Shown: positions 1 through 8,074 of the stretch, piece after piece
Layout: each line of letters opens with the position of its first letter
Position numbering within the stretch: the first letter of the stretch is position 1
Source of the DNA: SAR86 cluster bacterium
GTDB taxonomy: Bacteria > Pseudomonadota > Gammaproteobacteria > Magnimaribacterales > D2472
Length of the DNA stretch: 38,517 nt
Assembly: GCA_004212975.1 (NCBI GenBank)
Contig: SHBF01000006.1
Location: 1 to 38,517 of the forward strand
Reading direction: 5' to 3'
Notes under the pieces: generated by a model
What the model saw: the letters and a program-made list of their open reading frames with translations, nothing else
Databases searched by the model: none
Told to the model about the DNA's origin: nothing
Translations under genes and position numbers: made by a program

Positions 1-1
1 A

Positions 2-181
2 GATTTTATTTTTAGTAACAACTTAGAAAACAAAATCAATCTAAGCGGAAGTGGTTCCTCTTTATTTATTTACTATGAAGAAGAGAGTGATATTGATAAA
101 ATTATAAAAAAAATACCACGTAATTGGAGACTCTTTTTCTGTAAACCATTACAATATTCGCCGATATGCAATATCAACTAA
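2..181 (+). CDS. ispE: 4-diphosphocytidyl-2-C-methyl-D-erythritol kinase, C-terminal fragment (5' truncated by window)
   Basis: Open frame from base 2 to TAA 179-181: DFIFSNNLENKINLSGSGSSLFIYYEEESDID...CNIN*. GSGSS GHMP-kinase motif, plus the canonical ispE-tRNAGln-prs context. Confidence 0.75.
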   Translation, partial: DFIFSNNLENKINLSGSGSSLFIYYEEESDIDKIIKKIPRNWRLFFCKPLQYSPICNIN

Positions 182-184
182 CAT

Positions 185-259
185 TGGGGTGTCGCCAAGC
201 GGTAAGGCAACGGGTTTTGATCCCGTCATGCGTAGGTTCGAATCCTACCACCCCAGCCA
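185..259 (+). tRNA. tRNA-Gln (TTG)
   Basis: 75-nt cloverleaf TGGGGTG...CACCCCAGCCA, anticodon loop TTTTGAT, T-loop GGTTCGAATCC, encoded CCA. Confidence 0.95.
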
Positions 260-286
260 TGTTTTATAATATATTTAAGGGGATAT

Positions 287-1246
287 ATGAATAAAATAAA
301 CAAAGGGCTAGACATTTTTACAGGTACTGCTAATCCTGAATTTGCATCAGAGGTATCAGAAATACTAGAAATCAAAATCTCAAAAGCAGATGTTGGTTAT
401 TTTTCTGATGGAGAGTTAAAGGTAGAAATTGAAGAAAATGTTAGAGGTCATGATACTTTCATAATTCAATCTACTTGTTCTCCTACTAATAAAAATGTAA
501 TGGAAATAATGTTAATAGCTGATGCATTAAAGAGATCATCGGCTTCAAGAATTACTGCAGTTGTTCCATATTATGGCTATGCGAGACAAGATAGAAGAGT
601 AAGATCTGCAAGAGTACCAATTAGTGCAAAAGTTGTTGCTGATATGTTTGCATCTGTTGGTATTGATAGGGTTTTAACTATTGATCTTCATTCAGAGACA
701 ATTCAAGGATTTTTTGACATGCCTGCTGACAATGTTTATGCAACAAAATTCATGGTCGATGATATTAAAGATAATAATGATAGAAATGAAGTTGTTGTTG
801 TGTCTCCAGACGTTGGTGGAGTTGTAAGATCAAGAGCGCTTGCAAAATTATTAGATGATACAGATTTAGCTATCATTGATAAAAGAAGAGCGTTAGCAAA
901 TGAATCTGAAGTTATGAACATCATAGGCGAAGTTGAAGGAAAGGTTTGTATAGTTCCAGATGACATTATTGATACTGCTGGCACACTTTGTAATGCAGCA
1001 AAAGCATTAAAAGATAATGGTGCAAAAGCTGTAAAAGCATATATTACTCATCCAGTTCTATCTGGACCAGCAATAGAAAGATTAAATAAATCTGATATTG
1101 ACGAATTAATTGTTACAAATTCAATTCCTTTAAACAAAGAGGCTAAAAAATGCAGTAAAATACGCGTCATTTCAATTGCTAATATAATTGCTGAGTGCAT
1201 AGCACGTCTGAGTAATGAAGAGTCATTGAGTGAAATGTTTTTATAG
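287..1246 (+). CDS. prs: Ribose-phosphate pyrophosphokinase
   Basis: 319 aa; [10 protein letters not shown]..., [44 protein letters not shown] loop [13 protein letters not shown]. Confidence 0.97.
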   Translation: MNKINKGLDIFTGTANPEFASEVSEILEIKISKADVGYFSDGELKVEIEENVRGHDTFIIQSTCSPTNKNVMEIMLIADALKRSSASRITAVVPYYGYARQDRRVRSARVPISAKVVADMFASVGIDRVLTIDLHSETIQGFFDMPADNVYATKFMVDDIKDNNDRNEVVVVSPDVGGVVRSRALAKLLDDTDLAIIDKRRALANESEVMNIIGEVEGKVCIVPDDIIDTAGTLCNAAKALKDNGAKAVKAYITHPVLSGPAIERLNKSDIDELIVTNSIPLNKEAKKCSKIRVISIANIIAECIARLSNEESLSEMFL

Positions 1247-1254
1247 AGGAAATT

Positions 1255-1971
1255 ATGACAGATCAAATTACATTAAATGCTGACCAAAGAGAAAGAACAG
1301 GTACAAATAAAGCTCGTGAAATTAGAAATGTCGATGGAATGGTTCCAGCTATAGTTTATGGCGATGAAAAAGAAACACTAAATATTAAATTAAAATTAAA
1401 TGAATTAACCAAAGCTTCTGAAAATGAACTTTTCTATACTCAAGTACTTTTAATTAAAACTGAAGGTAAAGAGGAGAAAGTTGTTTTAAAAGAGCTCCAA
1501 AGAGACCCTGCAAAGGGTAAATTTCTTCATGCAGACTTTCAAAGAGTTTCTAGTAAAACTAAACTAAAGGTTATTATTCCAGTCAACTTTGTTAATGAAG
1601 AAGAATGTGCTGGTGTCAAGATAGATGGCGGTGTTGTTGCTAAAGCAATTAGGGAAATTGAAATCATGTGTCTTGCTGGCAATATTCCTGAATCTATAGA
1701 TGTTGATATTGAAAATCTAAACCTAGGAGATTCAATTCGCCTCACAGAAATATCTTTACCAGAAGGATCAGAAATTCCTGGGCTGACTGATGAAACTGAT
1801 CAGATGGTTGTTTCTGTTAATTCGCCTAAAGCAGTGGAAGAAGATCCAATTGTTGAAGAAAACCTTGAAGGTGGCGAAGCTGCAGTAGGTGAAGAAGCTT
1901 CTGATAGTAATAGCGAAGAGATTACTTCATCGGATGAATCAAGCTCAGAAGAAAATTCAGAAGAGTCATAA
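1255..1971 (+). CDS. rplY: 50S ribosomal protein L25/general stress protein Ctc with acidic C-terminal tail
   Basis: RERTGTNKAREIRNVDGMVPAIVYG, LHADFQRV; located between prs and pth. Confidence 0.93.
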   Translation: MTDQITLNADQRERTGTNKAREIRNVDGMVPAIVYGDEKETLNIKLKLNELTKASENELFYTQVLLIKTEGKEEKVVLKELQRDPAKGKFLHADFQRVSSKTKLKVIIPVNFVNEEECAGVKIDGGVVAKAIREIEIMCLAGNIPESIDVDIENLNLGDSIRLTEISLPEGSEIPGLTDETDQMVVSVNSPKAVEEDPIVEENLEGGEAAVGEEASDSNSEEITSSDESSSEENSEES

Positions 1972-1975
1972 TCAA

Positions 1976-2542
1976 ATGTACAACCTCTGTATTATTGGAT
2001 TAGGTAATCCTAGTCCAAAATATGATAACTCTCGACATAATATTGGAAAAGACTGGGTAATTAATGTATCCAAAAAATTCTTTAAAGAATTTAAAGAAAA
2101 ATCAAAACTTGAAGCACTGATTGGAGAATCACATGATAATAAAATTTTATGGGTTGTCCCTACAAATTACATGAATGATTCTGGAAAGACAATTTCAAAG
2201 TTATTAAGGTCAACTAATATAGAAATTCAAAATTGTATTGTTATTCATGATGACTTAGACCTAAATCTAGGCTCAATTAGGCTTAAAGAAGGTGGAGGAC
2301 ACGGTGGTCATAACGGTCTTAAGGATATAATAGAAAAAACTGGAAAAAACAATTTCAATAGAATTAGGATAGGTATAAGCCATCCGGGTATAAAAGAAGA
2401 AGTAACAAATTGGGTTTTAAATAAATTCTCGCCAGAAGAAAAAATCGTAATCAACAACGCTTATGTTGCTTTTGAGCAAGTATTTGAACTGCTTATTGAA
2501 AAAAAATATCAAGATGTACAAAAAATCCTTCATACGAAATAA
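1976..2542 (+). CDS. pth: Peptidyl-tRNA hydrolase
   Basis: MYNLCIIGLGNPSPKYDNSRHNIG, PTNYMNDSGKTI, VIHDDLDLNLGSIRLKEGGGHGGHNGLKDI. Start set to the internal ATG at 1976; the tracked ORF start at 1889 overlaps rplY. Confidence 0.95.
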   Translation: MYNLCIIGLGNPSPKYDNSRHNIGKDWVINVSKKFFKEFKEKSKLEALIGESHDNKILWVVPTNYMNDSGKTISKLLRSTNIEIQNCIVIHDDLDLNLGSIRLKEGGGHGGHNGLKDIIEKTGKNNFNRIRIGISHPGIKEEVTNWVLNKFSPEEKIVINNAYVAFEQVFELLIEKKYQDVQKILHTK

Positions 2543-2544
2543 AA

Positions 2545-3633
2545 ATGGGTTTTAAATGCGGGATCATAGGACTTCCAAATGTTGGAAAATCAACTCTATT
2601 TAATGCTCTCACAAAATCTCAAATTCCTGCAGAAAATTTTCCTTTTTGTACCATAGATCCTAACATTGGCAAGGTACCTCTTCCTGATAAAAGACTCCAT
2701 GAAATTAATAAAATAGTAAATTCAAATAAAGTTATTCATGCAGCTTTAGATTTAGTAGATATAGCAGGTTTGGTTAAAGGAGCATCCAGCGGAGAGGGGC
2801 TTGGAAATTCTTTTTTATCAAATATTAGAGAAATGACAGCTTTGGCACATGTCGTTCGTTGTTTTGATGATGAAAATATTACGCATGTAAATGGTTCAAT
2901 AAATCCACCAAGAGACGTTGAAGTAATTAATTTTGAATTAATAATGGCTGATCTTGAATCTGTTGAAAAAAGGATATCAAGATGTGAAAAACTGCTTAAA
3001 ACTAATGATAAAGATAATAAACATAATTATGAAATTTTAAAATTCATAAAAAGCAAACTATCAGAAGGTGAATTAATTAATCTAAAAGAATTTAGTAATG
3101 ATGAACAAAAAATTGTTAGGAACTTTCAACTTTTATCATCTAAACCAACTTTTTATATTGCTAACATAAATGAGTCAAAAGCATCTCTTGATAATCTAAA
3201 TAATTTAAAAGATATTGCATCAAAATTAGGTTCTTTTGTAATACCAACATCAGTAAAAATAGAACAGGAAATATCACTACTCAACGATGATGAAAAAAAA
3301 GAATACCTTGAATTAATGGATATGGAAGAACCGGTTTTAAATAAAATTATTTTTGAAGGTTACAAAATGCTTGGTCTTGAGACCTTTTTCACTGCTGGTC
3401 CAAACGAAATAAAGGCTTGGACTATCAAAAGTGGCTCATTAGCACCTATTGCTGCAGGAGTAATTCATACAGATTTTGAAAGAGGATTCATTAAAGCTGA
3501 AGTTATAGATTTCGATGACTTTATTAAGTGTTCTGGTGAACAGGGAGCCAAAGAAAAAGGTAAGTTGAGGCTTGAAGGAAAGGAATATGTTGTTAAAGAC
3601 GGGGACATTATCCACTTTAAATTTAATGTATAA
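2545..3633 (+). CDS. ychF: Redox-regulated ATPase/GTPase YchF
   Basis: MGFKCGIIGLPNVGKSTLFNALT, DIAGLVKGASSGEGLGNSFLSNIRE, C-terminal TGS-like domain. Confidence 0.96.
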   Translation: MGFKCGIIGLPNVGKSTLFNALTKSQIPAENFPFCTIDPNIGKVPLPDKRLHEINKIVNSNKVIHAALDLVDIAGLVKGASSGEGLGNSFLSNIREMTALAHVVRCFDDENITHVNGSINPPRDVEVINFELIMADLESVEKRISRCEKLLKTNDKDNKHNYEILKFIKSKLSEGELINLKEFSNDEQKIVRNFQLLSSKPTFYIANINESKASLDNLNNLKDIASKLGSFVIPTSVKIEQEISLLNDDEKKEYLELMDMEEPVLNKIIFEGYKMLGLETFFTAGPNEIKAWTIKSGSLAPIAAGVIHTDFERGFIKAEVIDFDDFIKCSGEQGAKEKGKLRLEGKEYVVKDGDIIHFKFNV

Positions 3634-3639
3634 AAATAA

Positions 3640-3667
3640 TTGACTCTTTATTTGTAAAGATTATCAT
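3640..3667 (+). promoter_or_regulatory. Putative sigma70 promoter for tRNA-Met
   Basis: TTGACT (3640-3645), 16-bp spacer, TATCAT (3662-3667); mature tRNA starts at 3677. Confidence 0.6.
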
Positions 3668-3676
3668 TCAACGATT

Positions 3677-3753
3677 GGCTATGTAGCTCAGATGGTTAGA
3701 GCACAGCACTCATAACGCTGGGGTCGGTGGTTCAATTCCACCCATAGCCACCA
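3677..3753 (+). tRNA. tRNA-Met (CAT), elongator-like
   Basis: 77 nt; GGCTATG/CATAGCC acceptor, loop CTCATAA, T-loop TTCAATT, encoded CCA. Acceptor and D-arm resemble elongator Met; tRNA-Ile2 (lysidine) not fully excluded. Confidence 0.85.
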
Positions 3754-3756
3754 TAT

Positions 3757-3987
3757 CTACTTTTTAAGATATGCCAGAATAATAATAATAGCTACAAGCC
3801 CAAGAAGACCATCAGACCCAAGAAGATTTAATAAATCAGATATATTTTTGTATACATCTCCAACAAATGGCGCTTCAGGTCCAAATATTATTCCAAGTAA
3901 CAATGCTACAGAAACTACCGGAACAAGAACATCCGTGAGCCTTACTAGAAAATCTTTTATAGAATTTAAAATTGTTTTATATTTCAT
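3757..3987 (-). CDS. Hypothetical small hydrophobic (likely membrane) protein, paralog of the adjacent gene
   Basis: MKYKTILNSIKDFLVRLTDVLVPVVSVALLLGIIFG...LGSDGLLGLVAIIIILAYLKK. ATG at 3987 preferred over the tracked start at 4008, which lies inside a hairpin. Confidence 0.6.
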   Translation of the reverse strand: MKYKTILNSIKDFLVRLTDVLVPVVSVALLLGIIFGPEAPFVGDVYKNISDLLNLLGSDGLLGLVAIIIILAYLKK

Positions 3988-3996
3988 TGTTAAAGT

Positions 3997-4020
3997 AAGA
4001 AGGGCCATAAGGCCCTTCTT
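3997..4020. terminator. Perfect 10-bp palindromic hairpin, probable intrinsic (possibly bidirectional) terminator
   Basis: AAGAAGGGCC-ATAA-GGCCCTTCTT with T-rich 3' flanks on both strands; between two small minus-strand ORFs. Confidence 0.7.
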
Positions 4021-4033
4021 ATTTTAAGTAAGC

Positions 4034-4255
4034 TTACTTATTAAGTAAACCGATCAGGATAGCAGCTACTAAAAGCCCTACTAATCCGTTTTCGCCAAGC
4101 ACTGTGACAACTCCTAGAAGTCCATCAAGAACGTCATTAAAGAATGCAACATTACCGCCAAATACAATACCAGCAACCACACCTAATCCAACAACACCAA
4201 TTAATAATGAAGTTAAATCAGATACTATGCCTTTAAGTGTATCAATTGCTTTCAT
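4034..4255 (-). CDS. Hypothetical small glycine-rich hydrophobic (likely membrane) protein
   Basis: 73 aa MKAIDTLKGIVSDLTSLLIGVVGLGVVAGIVFGG...; very strong SD AGGGGGGAG 5 nt before ATG; gap-free alignment to the neighbouring ORF. Confidence 0.7.
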   Translation of the reverse strand: MKAIDTLKGIVSDLTSLLIGVVGLGVVAGIVFGGNVAFFNDVLDGLLGVVTVLGENGLVGLLVAAILIGLLNK

Positions 4256-4392
4256 AATTACTCCCCCCTATTAGGTTTATTTATGTACGCAGGTGTAATG
4301 GAACCACAAATTAATTCATGAATCAAATTATGTGAAAAAAATAGGACACAATATTTGACTTTTTAAAATTAATAGAATATAAAAGATAATTG

Positions 4393-6495
4393 TTAAGATT
4401 CTTCAGTCTTTTCTGACAAAGCTTTCATTGAGAGCTTCATTTTACCTCTGTCAAAACCTATTAACTTCACATCTACTTCTTGTCCCTCTTCAAGAACGTC
4501 TTCAACGTTTTCAGTTCTTTCTTCAGAGATTTCAGATATGTGAAGTAATCCGTCTTTACCTGGCAAAATATTTACAAAAGCACCAAATTCAACAATCTTT
4601 ACAACTTTTCCTTTATAAATCTTATTTAATTCAGGTTCCTCAAGGATATCTTCAATAATTGCTAGACAGGCTTTCATTGATGATTGATTTTGTGCAAATA
4701 CAGAGACAACTCCATCATCATTTATGTCTACAGTTGCACCAGTTTGTTCTTGCATGGATTTAATAGTAGCGCCACCTTTACCAATAATCTCTTTGATCTT
4801 ATCTTTATCCACCATAAATGATTTCATAGCAGGCGCATTTTCAGATAATTCTTTAGGCTTTGATATAGCTTCATTCATAATTCCAAGAATATGATCTCTT
4901 GCAGCTTTGGCTTTTGTTAGAGCGGTATCCATAATAGATTCATTAATACCTGAAATCTTTATGTCCATTTGAAGAGCTGTTATGCCTGATTCTGTGCCAG
5001 CAACTTTGAAGTCCATGTCCCCTAGATGATCTTCATCACCTAATATATCTGTCAAAACAGCAAAATCATCACCTTCTTTTATTAATCCCATTGCAATACC
5101 GGCAACTGGACTTGAAAGTGGAACTCCAGCGTCCATAAGTGATAAAGATGTTCCGCAAACTGATGCCATTGAACTTGATCCGTTAGATTCTGTGATTTCA
5201 GAAACTACTCTCATCGTATATCCAAACTCATCAACATCTGGTAAAACTGCTTTAATAGCTCTTTTAGCTAAGTTGCCATGACCAATTTCTCGTCTCTTTG
5301 GCCCCATTGGCATTCCTATTTCTCCGACACTATAAGCGGGAAAATTATAATGCAGCATGAAATTGTCAGTACCCTCACCCTCAATTGACTCAATTCTTTG
5401 AGAATCTCTTGAGGATCCGAGAGTAGCTACAACTATTGCTTGGGTTTCACCTCTTGTAAAAAGAGCTGATCCATGAGCTCCAGGTAATACATCAGTTTCA
5501 ACAAAAATTGGTCTAACAGTATCAAGATCTCTTCCATCAATTCGTGGCTGATTATTTAAGATATTGCCCCTAACAATATCTTTTTCTAATTTCTTGAAAT
5601 CACCCATTAATCTACCCATTTCCATTTCATCTAAATCTTCGTGCTGTTCTTGAATTTGATTTCTTATTTCTCTTAAAGCATCATTTCGATCTGATTTTAT
5701 GGAAATTTTAAAAGCTTCACTAATTTGTAATTTATAGTTTGTCTCTAACTCTTGATAATAATTATTTTGATCTTCGGGAACTTCAATATTCCAAATTTCA
5801 TTACCAGCTTTTTCTTTAAATTGATTACATGCTTCAATAACTGCTTTCATTTCTTGATGTCCAAATAAAACAGCTCCTAGCATTAAATCTTCATTTAATT
5901 CTTTAGCTTCTGATTCAACCATAAGAACAGCTTCATCAGTGCCAGCAACTACCATGTCTAAATATGAATCTTCTAGTTCTTCAAAGCTAGGATTTAGAAC
6001 ATATTCACCATTTATAAATCCAACTCGAGCTGCTCCCATTGGTCCATCAAATGGAACACCCGAAATGGTTAAAGCAGCTGATGCTCCAATCATTGCCGCA
6101 ATATCAGGATTCTGTTTTTTATCTGAGGACATTACTGTACAGAAAACTTGTATTTCATTTATAAAATGATCAGGAAACATTGGTCTAATTGGGCGATCGA
6201 TAAGTCTTGATGTAAGAGTTTCTCTTTCTGTTGGCCTTGCCTCTCTTTTAAAAAATCCTCCAGGAATTCTGCCAGTTGCATAAAACTTTTCTTGATAAAA
6301 GACTGCTAACGGGAAGAAATCCTTACTTGGATCTGCTTCTTTTTTTGCAACAACAGTAGTAAGAACTACTAAGTCACCGATGGTAACCATTACTGCTGCT
6401 GTTGCCTGTCTGGCAACTTTATTTGTTTCTAATTTTACTTCCTGATTTCCGTACTGAAATACTACACATGTAGATTCTAATTTATTATTTTCCAC
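4393..6495 (-). CDS. pnp: Polyribonucleotide nucleotidyltransferase (PNPase)
   Basis: 700 aa; RNase PH repeats, KH domain ([22 protein letters not shown]), S1 domain ([28 protein letters not shown]). Confidence 0.98.
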   Translation of the reverse strand: MENNKLESTCVVFQYGNQEVKLETNKVARQATAAVMVTIGDLVVLTTVVAKKEADPSKDFFPLAVFYQEKFYATGRIPGGFFKREARPTERETLTSRLIDRPIRPMFPDHFINEIQVFCTVMSSDKKQNPDIAAMIGASAALTISGVPFDGPMGAARVGFINGEYVLNPSFEELEDSYLDMVVAGTDEAVLMVESEAKELNEDLMLGAVLFGHQEMKAVIEACNQFKEKAGNEIWNIEVPEDQNNYYQELETNYKLQISEAFKISIKSDRNDALREIRNQIQEQHEDLDEMEMGRLMGDFKKLEKDIVRGNILNNQPRIDGRDLDTVRPIFVETDVLPGAHGSALFTRGETQAIVVATLGSSRDSQRIESIEGEGTDNFMLHYNFPAYSVGEIGMPMGPKRREIGHGNLAKRAIKAVLPDVDEFGYTMRVVSEITESNGSSSMASVCGTSLSLMDAGVPLSSPVAGIAMGLIKEGDDFAVLTDILGDEDHLGDMDFKVAGTESGITALQMDIKISGINESIMDTALTKAKAARDHILGIMNEAISKPKELSENAPAMKSFMVDKDKIKEIIGKGGATIKSMQEQTGATVDINDDGVVSVFAQNQSSMKACLAIIEDILEEPELNKIYKGKVVKIVEFGAFVNILPGKDGLLHISEISEERTENVEDVLEEGQEVDVKLIGFDRGKMKLSMKALSEKTEES

Positions 6496-6524
6496 GATTT
6501 TCCTTCTTTTTGTTATATATGATA

Positions 6525-6794
6525 TTAACCTCTTAAGTTAAGCTTTTTTACTATTTCAGCATAACTATTGGCATCTTTTCTTTTTAGATATGCCAATAAT
6601 TTCCGTCTTAGGTTAACCATCCTTATTAGACCAGATCTGGAGTGATGATCTTTATTATGATTTTTAAAATGACTTTGAAGTTTATTAATATTTTCTGTTA
6701 AAAGTGCGATCTGCACTTCAGGTGACCCAGTATCACCATCATTTCTTTTATATTTCTCGACTATACTAGCTTTTTCTTCTGTTAATAATGCCAT
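6525..6794 (-). CDS. rpsO: 30S ribosomal protein S15
   Basis: 89 aa; [19 protein letters not shown]...[33 protein letters not shown]. Confidence 0.98.
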   Translation of the reverse strand: MALLTEEKASIVEKYKRNDGDTGSPEVQIALLTENINKLQSHFKNHNKDHHSRSGLIRMVNLRRKLLAYLKRKDANSYAEIVKKLNLRG

Positions 6795-6879
6795 ATTTAT
6801 ATCCTCGTAATGTTATTAATAAAACTGCAAACCTCACATTACTAAAGTAAGCGTCTGGATAATATAACTTATTCGAATA

Positions 6880-7719
6880 TTAAACAAGTTGTTTATGTTT
6901 GAGATAGCTATTCTCTAGACGTCCTAATCCAATAAAGTCATTATCTTCACTATATATTCTTAAAACTTTAGAAAAATCTTTGTTTAAAAAAACTCTTCCT
7001 CCATTTAAAAAAATTTTTAAACTTTCTTCGTTCAAAGATAGTTTTTCATAATCTTTAAAAAAATCATCAATCTTAATAGTTCTTTCCAGCGAGAGTTCTT
7101 CAATTGTATGCGCATCAAGAAGATTAAATTTATGCTGAGATAGGCGTTTGAGATAAAACATGTGTCCACCACATCCTAAATTTTTACCAAGATCTCTAGC
7201 TATGGATCTTATATATGTTCCTTTTGAACAAAGTATCTGGAATGAACAAATTTTATCCTTATAAGATATATTTTTAATTTCTTTTATTTCAATTTCTCTA
7301 GGTTCTTTATTTATAAATTTACCTTCTCTTGCGTATTTATATAAAGGCTTACCTTTATATTTAAGAGCAGAGAAAAAAGGTGGTTTTTGGAAAGATTTTC
7401 CTAAAAAATTATTTATTTCTTTTTTTACTTCATCTTCTGAGCATTTAACCTCAAATTCTTCAGTGATTTCTCCTGACACATCATCTGTAGTACTAGATTT
7501 TCCAAGCTTTATTTCAACATAATATGATTTATCAGAATTTAAGAAATAATTTGAAAATTTAGTAGCTCTATTTATTGCAATAATTAATAGTCCTTCAGCA
7601 TCAGGATCTAAAGTCCCCAAGTGGCCGACCTTATCTAAAGAAAACTTTTTTTTAATCTTTTGAACGATTTCATTGGATGAATAACCTTTTTTTTTATTAA
7701 CCAACAAAAAACCATTCAT
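6880..7719 (-). CDS. truB: tRNA pseudouridine(55) synthase
   Basis: GFLLVNKKKGYSSNEIVQKIKKKF, KVGHLGTLDPDAEGLLIIAI, KGTYIRSIARDLG. Confidence 0.95.
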   Translation of the reverse strand: MNGFLLVNKKKGYSSNEIVQKIKKKFSLDKVGHLGTLDPDAEGLLIIAINRATKFSNYFLNSDKSYYVEIKLGKSSTTDDVSGEITEEFEVKCSEDEVKKEINNFLGKSFQKPPFFSALKYKGKPLYKYAREGKFINKEPREIEIKEIKNISYKDKICSFQILCSKGTYIRSIARDLGKNLGCGGHMFYLKRLSQHKFNLLDAHTIEELSLERTIKIDDFFKDYEKLSLNEESLKIFLNGGRVFLNKDFSKVLRIYSEDNDFIGLGRLENSYLKHKQLV

Positions 7720-7720
7720 A

Positions 7721-8068
7721 CTACTTTAGATTGTTTAATAATTTTTCAATATTTTCACTATATTCGATACTTTCATCAAACTTAAATATAATTTTAGGGA
7801 CTCTCCTAATTTCAATTATCTTTGAGAGCTTAGATCTTATCATTCCAGAAAGTTTTAAAAGAATTTTATTGTCTATTTTGCTCTCATCCTTTTTTATTGA
7901 TTTGCCAATAATTGTATAGAAGATGTAAGCGATTCCAATGTCATCAGTAACCTTTACAGCAGAAATATTAATATTCAGAAGCCTTGGATCTTTGACTTCT
8001 TGATTAAGTATTTTTGAAACTTCCCTTTTTAGTAAATCTGCAATTTTCTCGGGTCTACTTGATGACAT
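7721..8068 (-). CDS. rbfA: 30S ribosome-binding factor A
   Basis: SSRPEKIADLLKREVSKILNQEVKDPRLLNINISAVKVTDD; between infB and truB. Confidence 0.93.
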   Translation of the reverse strand: MSSSRPEKIADLLKREVSKILNQEVKDPRLLNINISAVKVTDDIGIAYIFYTIIGKSIKKDESKIDNKILLKLSGMIRSKLSKIIEIRRVPKIIFKFDESIEYSENIEKLLNNLK

Positions 8069-8074
8069 AAATTG

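Noticed and set aside
1889-1975. Upstream 29-codon extension of pth (MKKLLIVIAKRLLHRMNQAQ...)
   Set aside because: Out-of-frame overlap with the rplY acidic tail; canonical Pth N-terminus begins at ATG 1976.
3988-4008. Seven-residue N-terminal extension MALLTLT of the small ORF
   Set aside because: Codons come from the terminator hairpin; the alignment with the paralog starts after it.
4363-4400. Possible plus-strand promoter TTGACT-N17-TATAAA reading antisense into pnp
   Set aside because: Good -35/-10 spacing but in very AT-rich intergenic DNA with no plausible plus-strand product; likely chance without TSS data.
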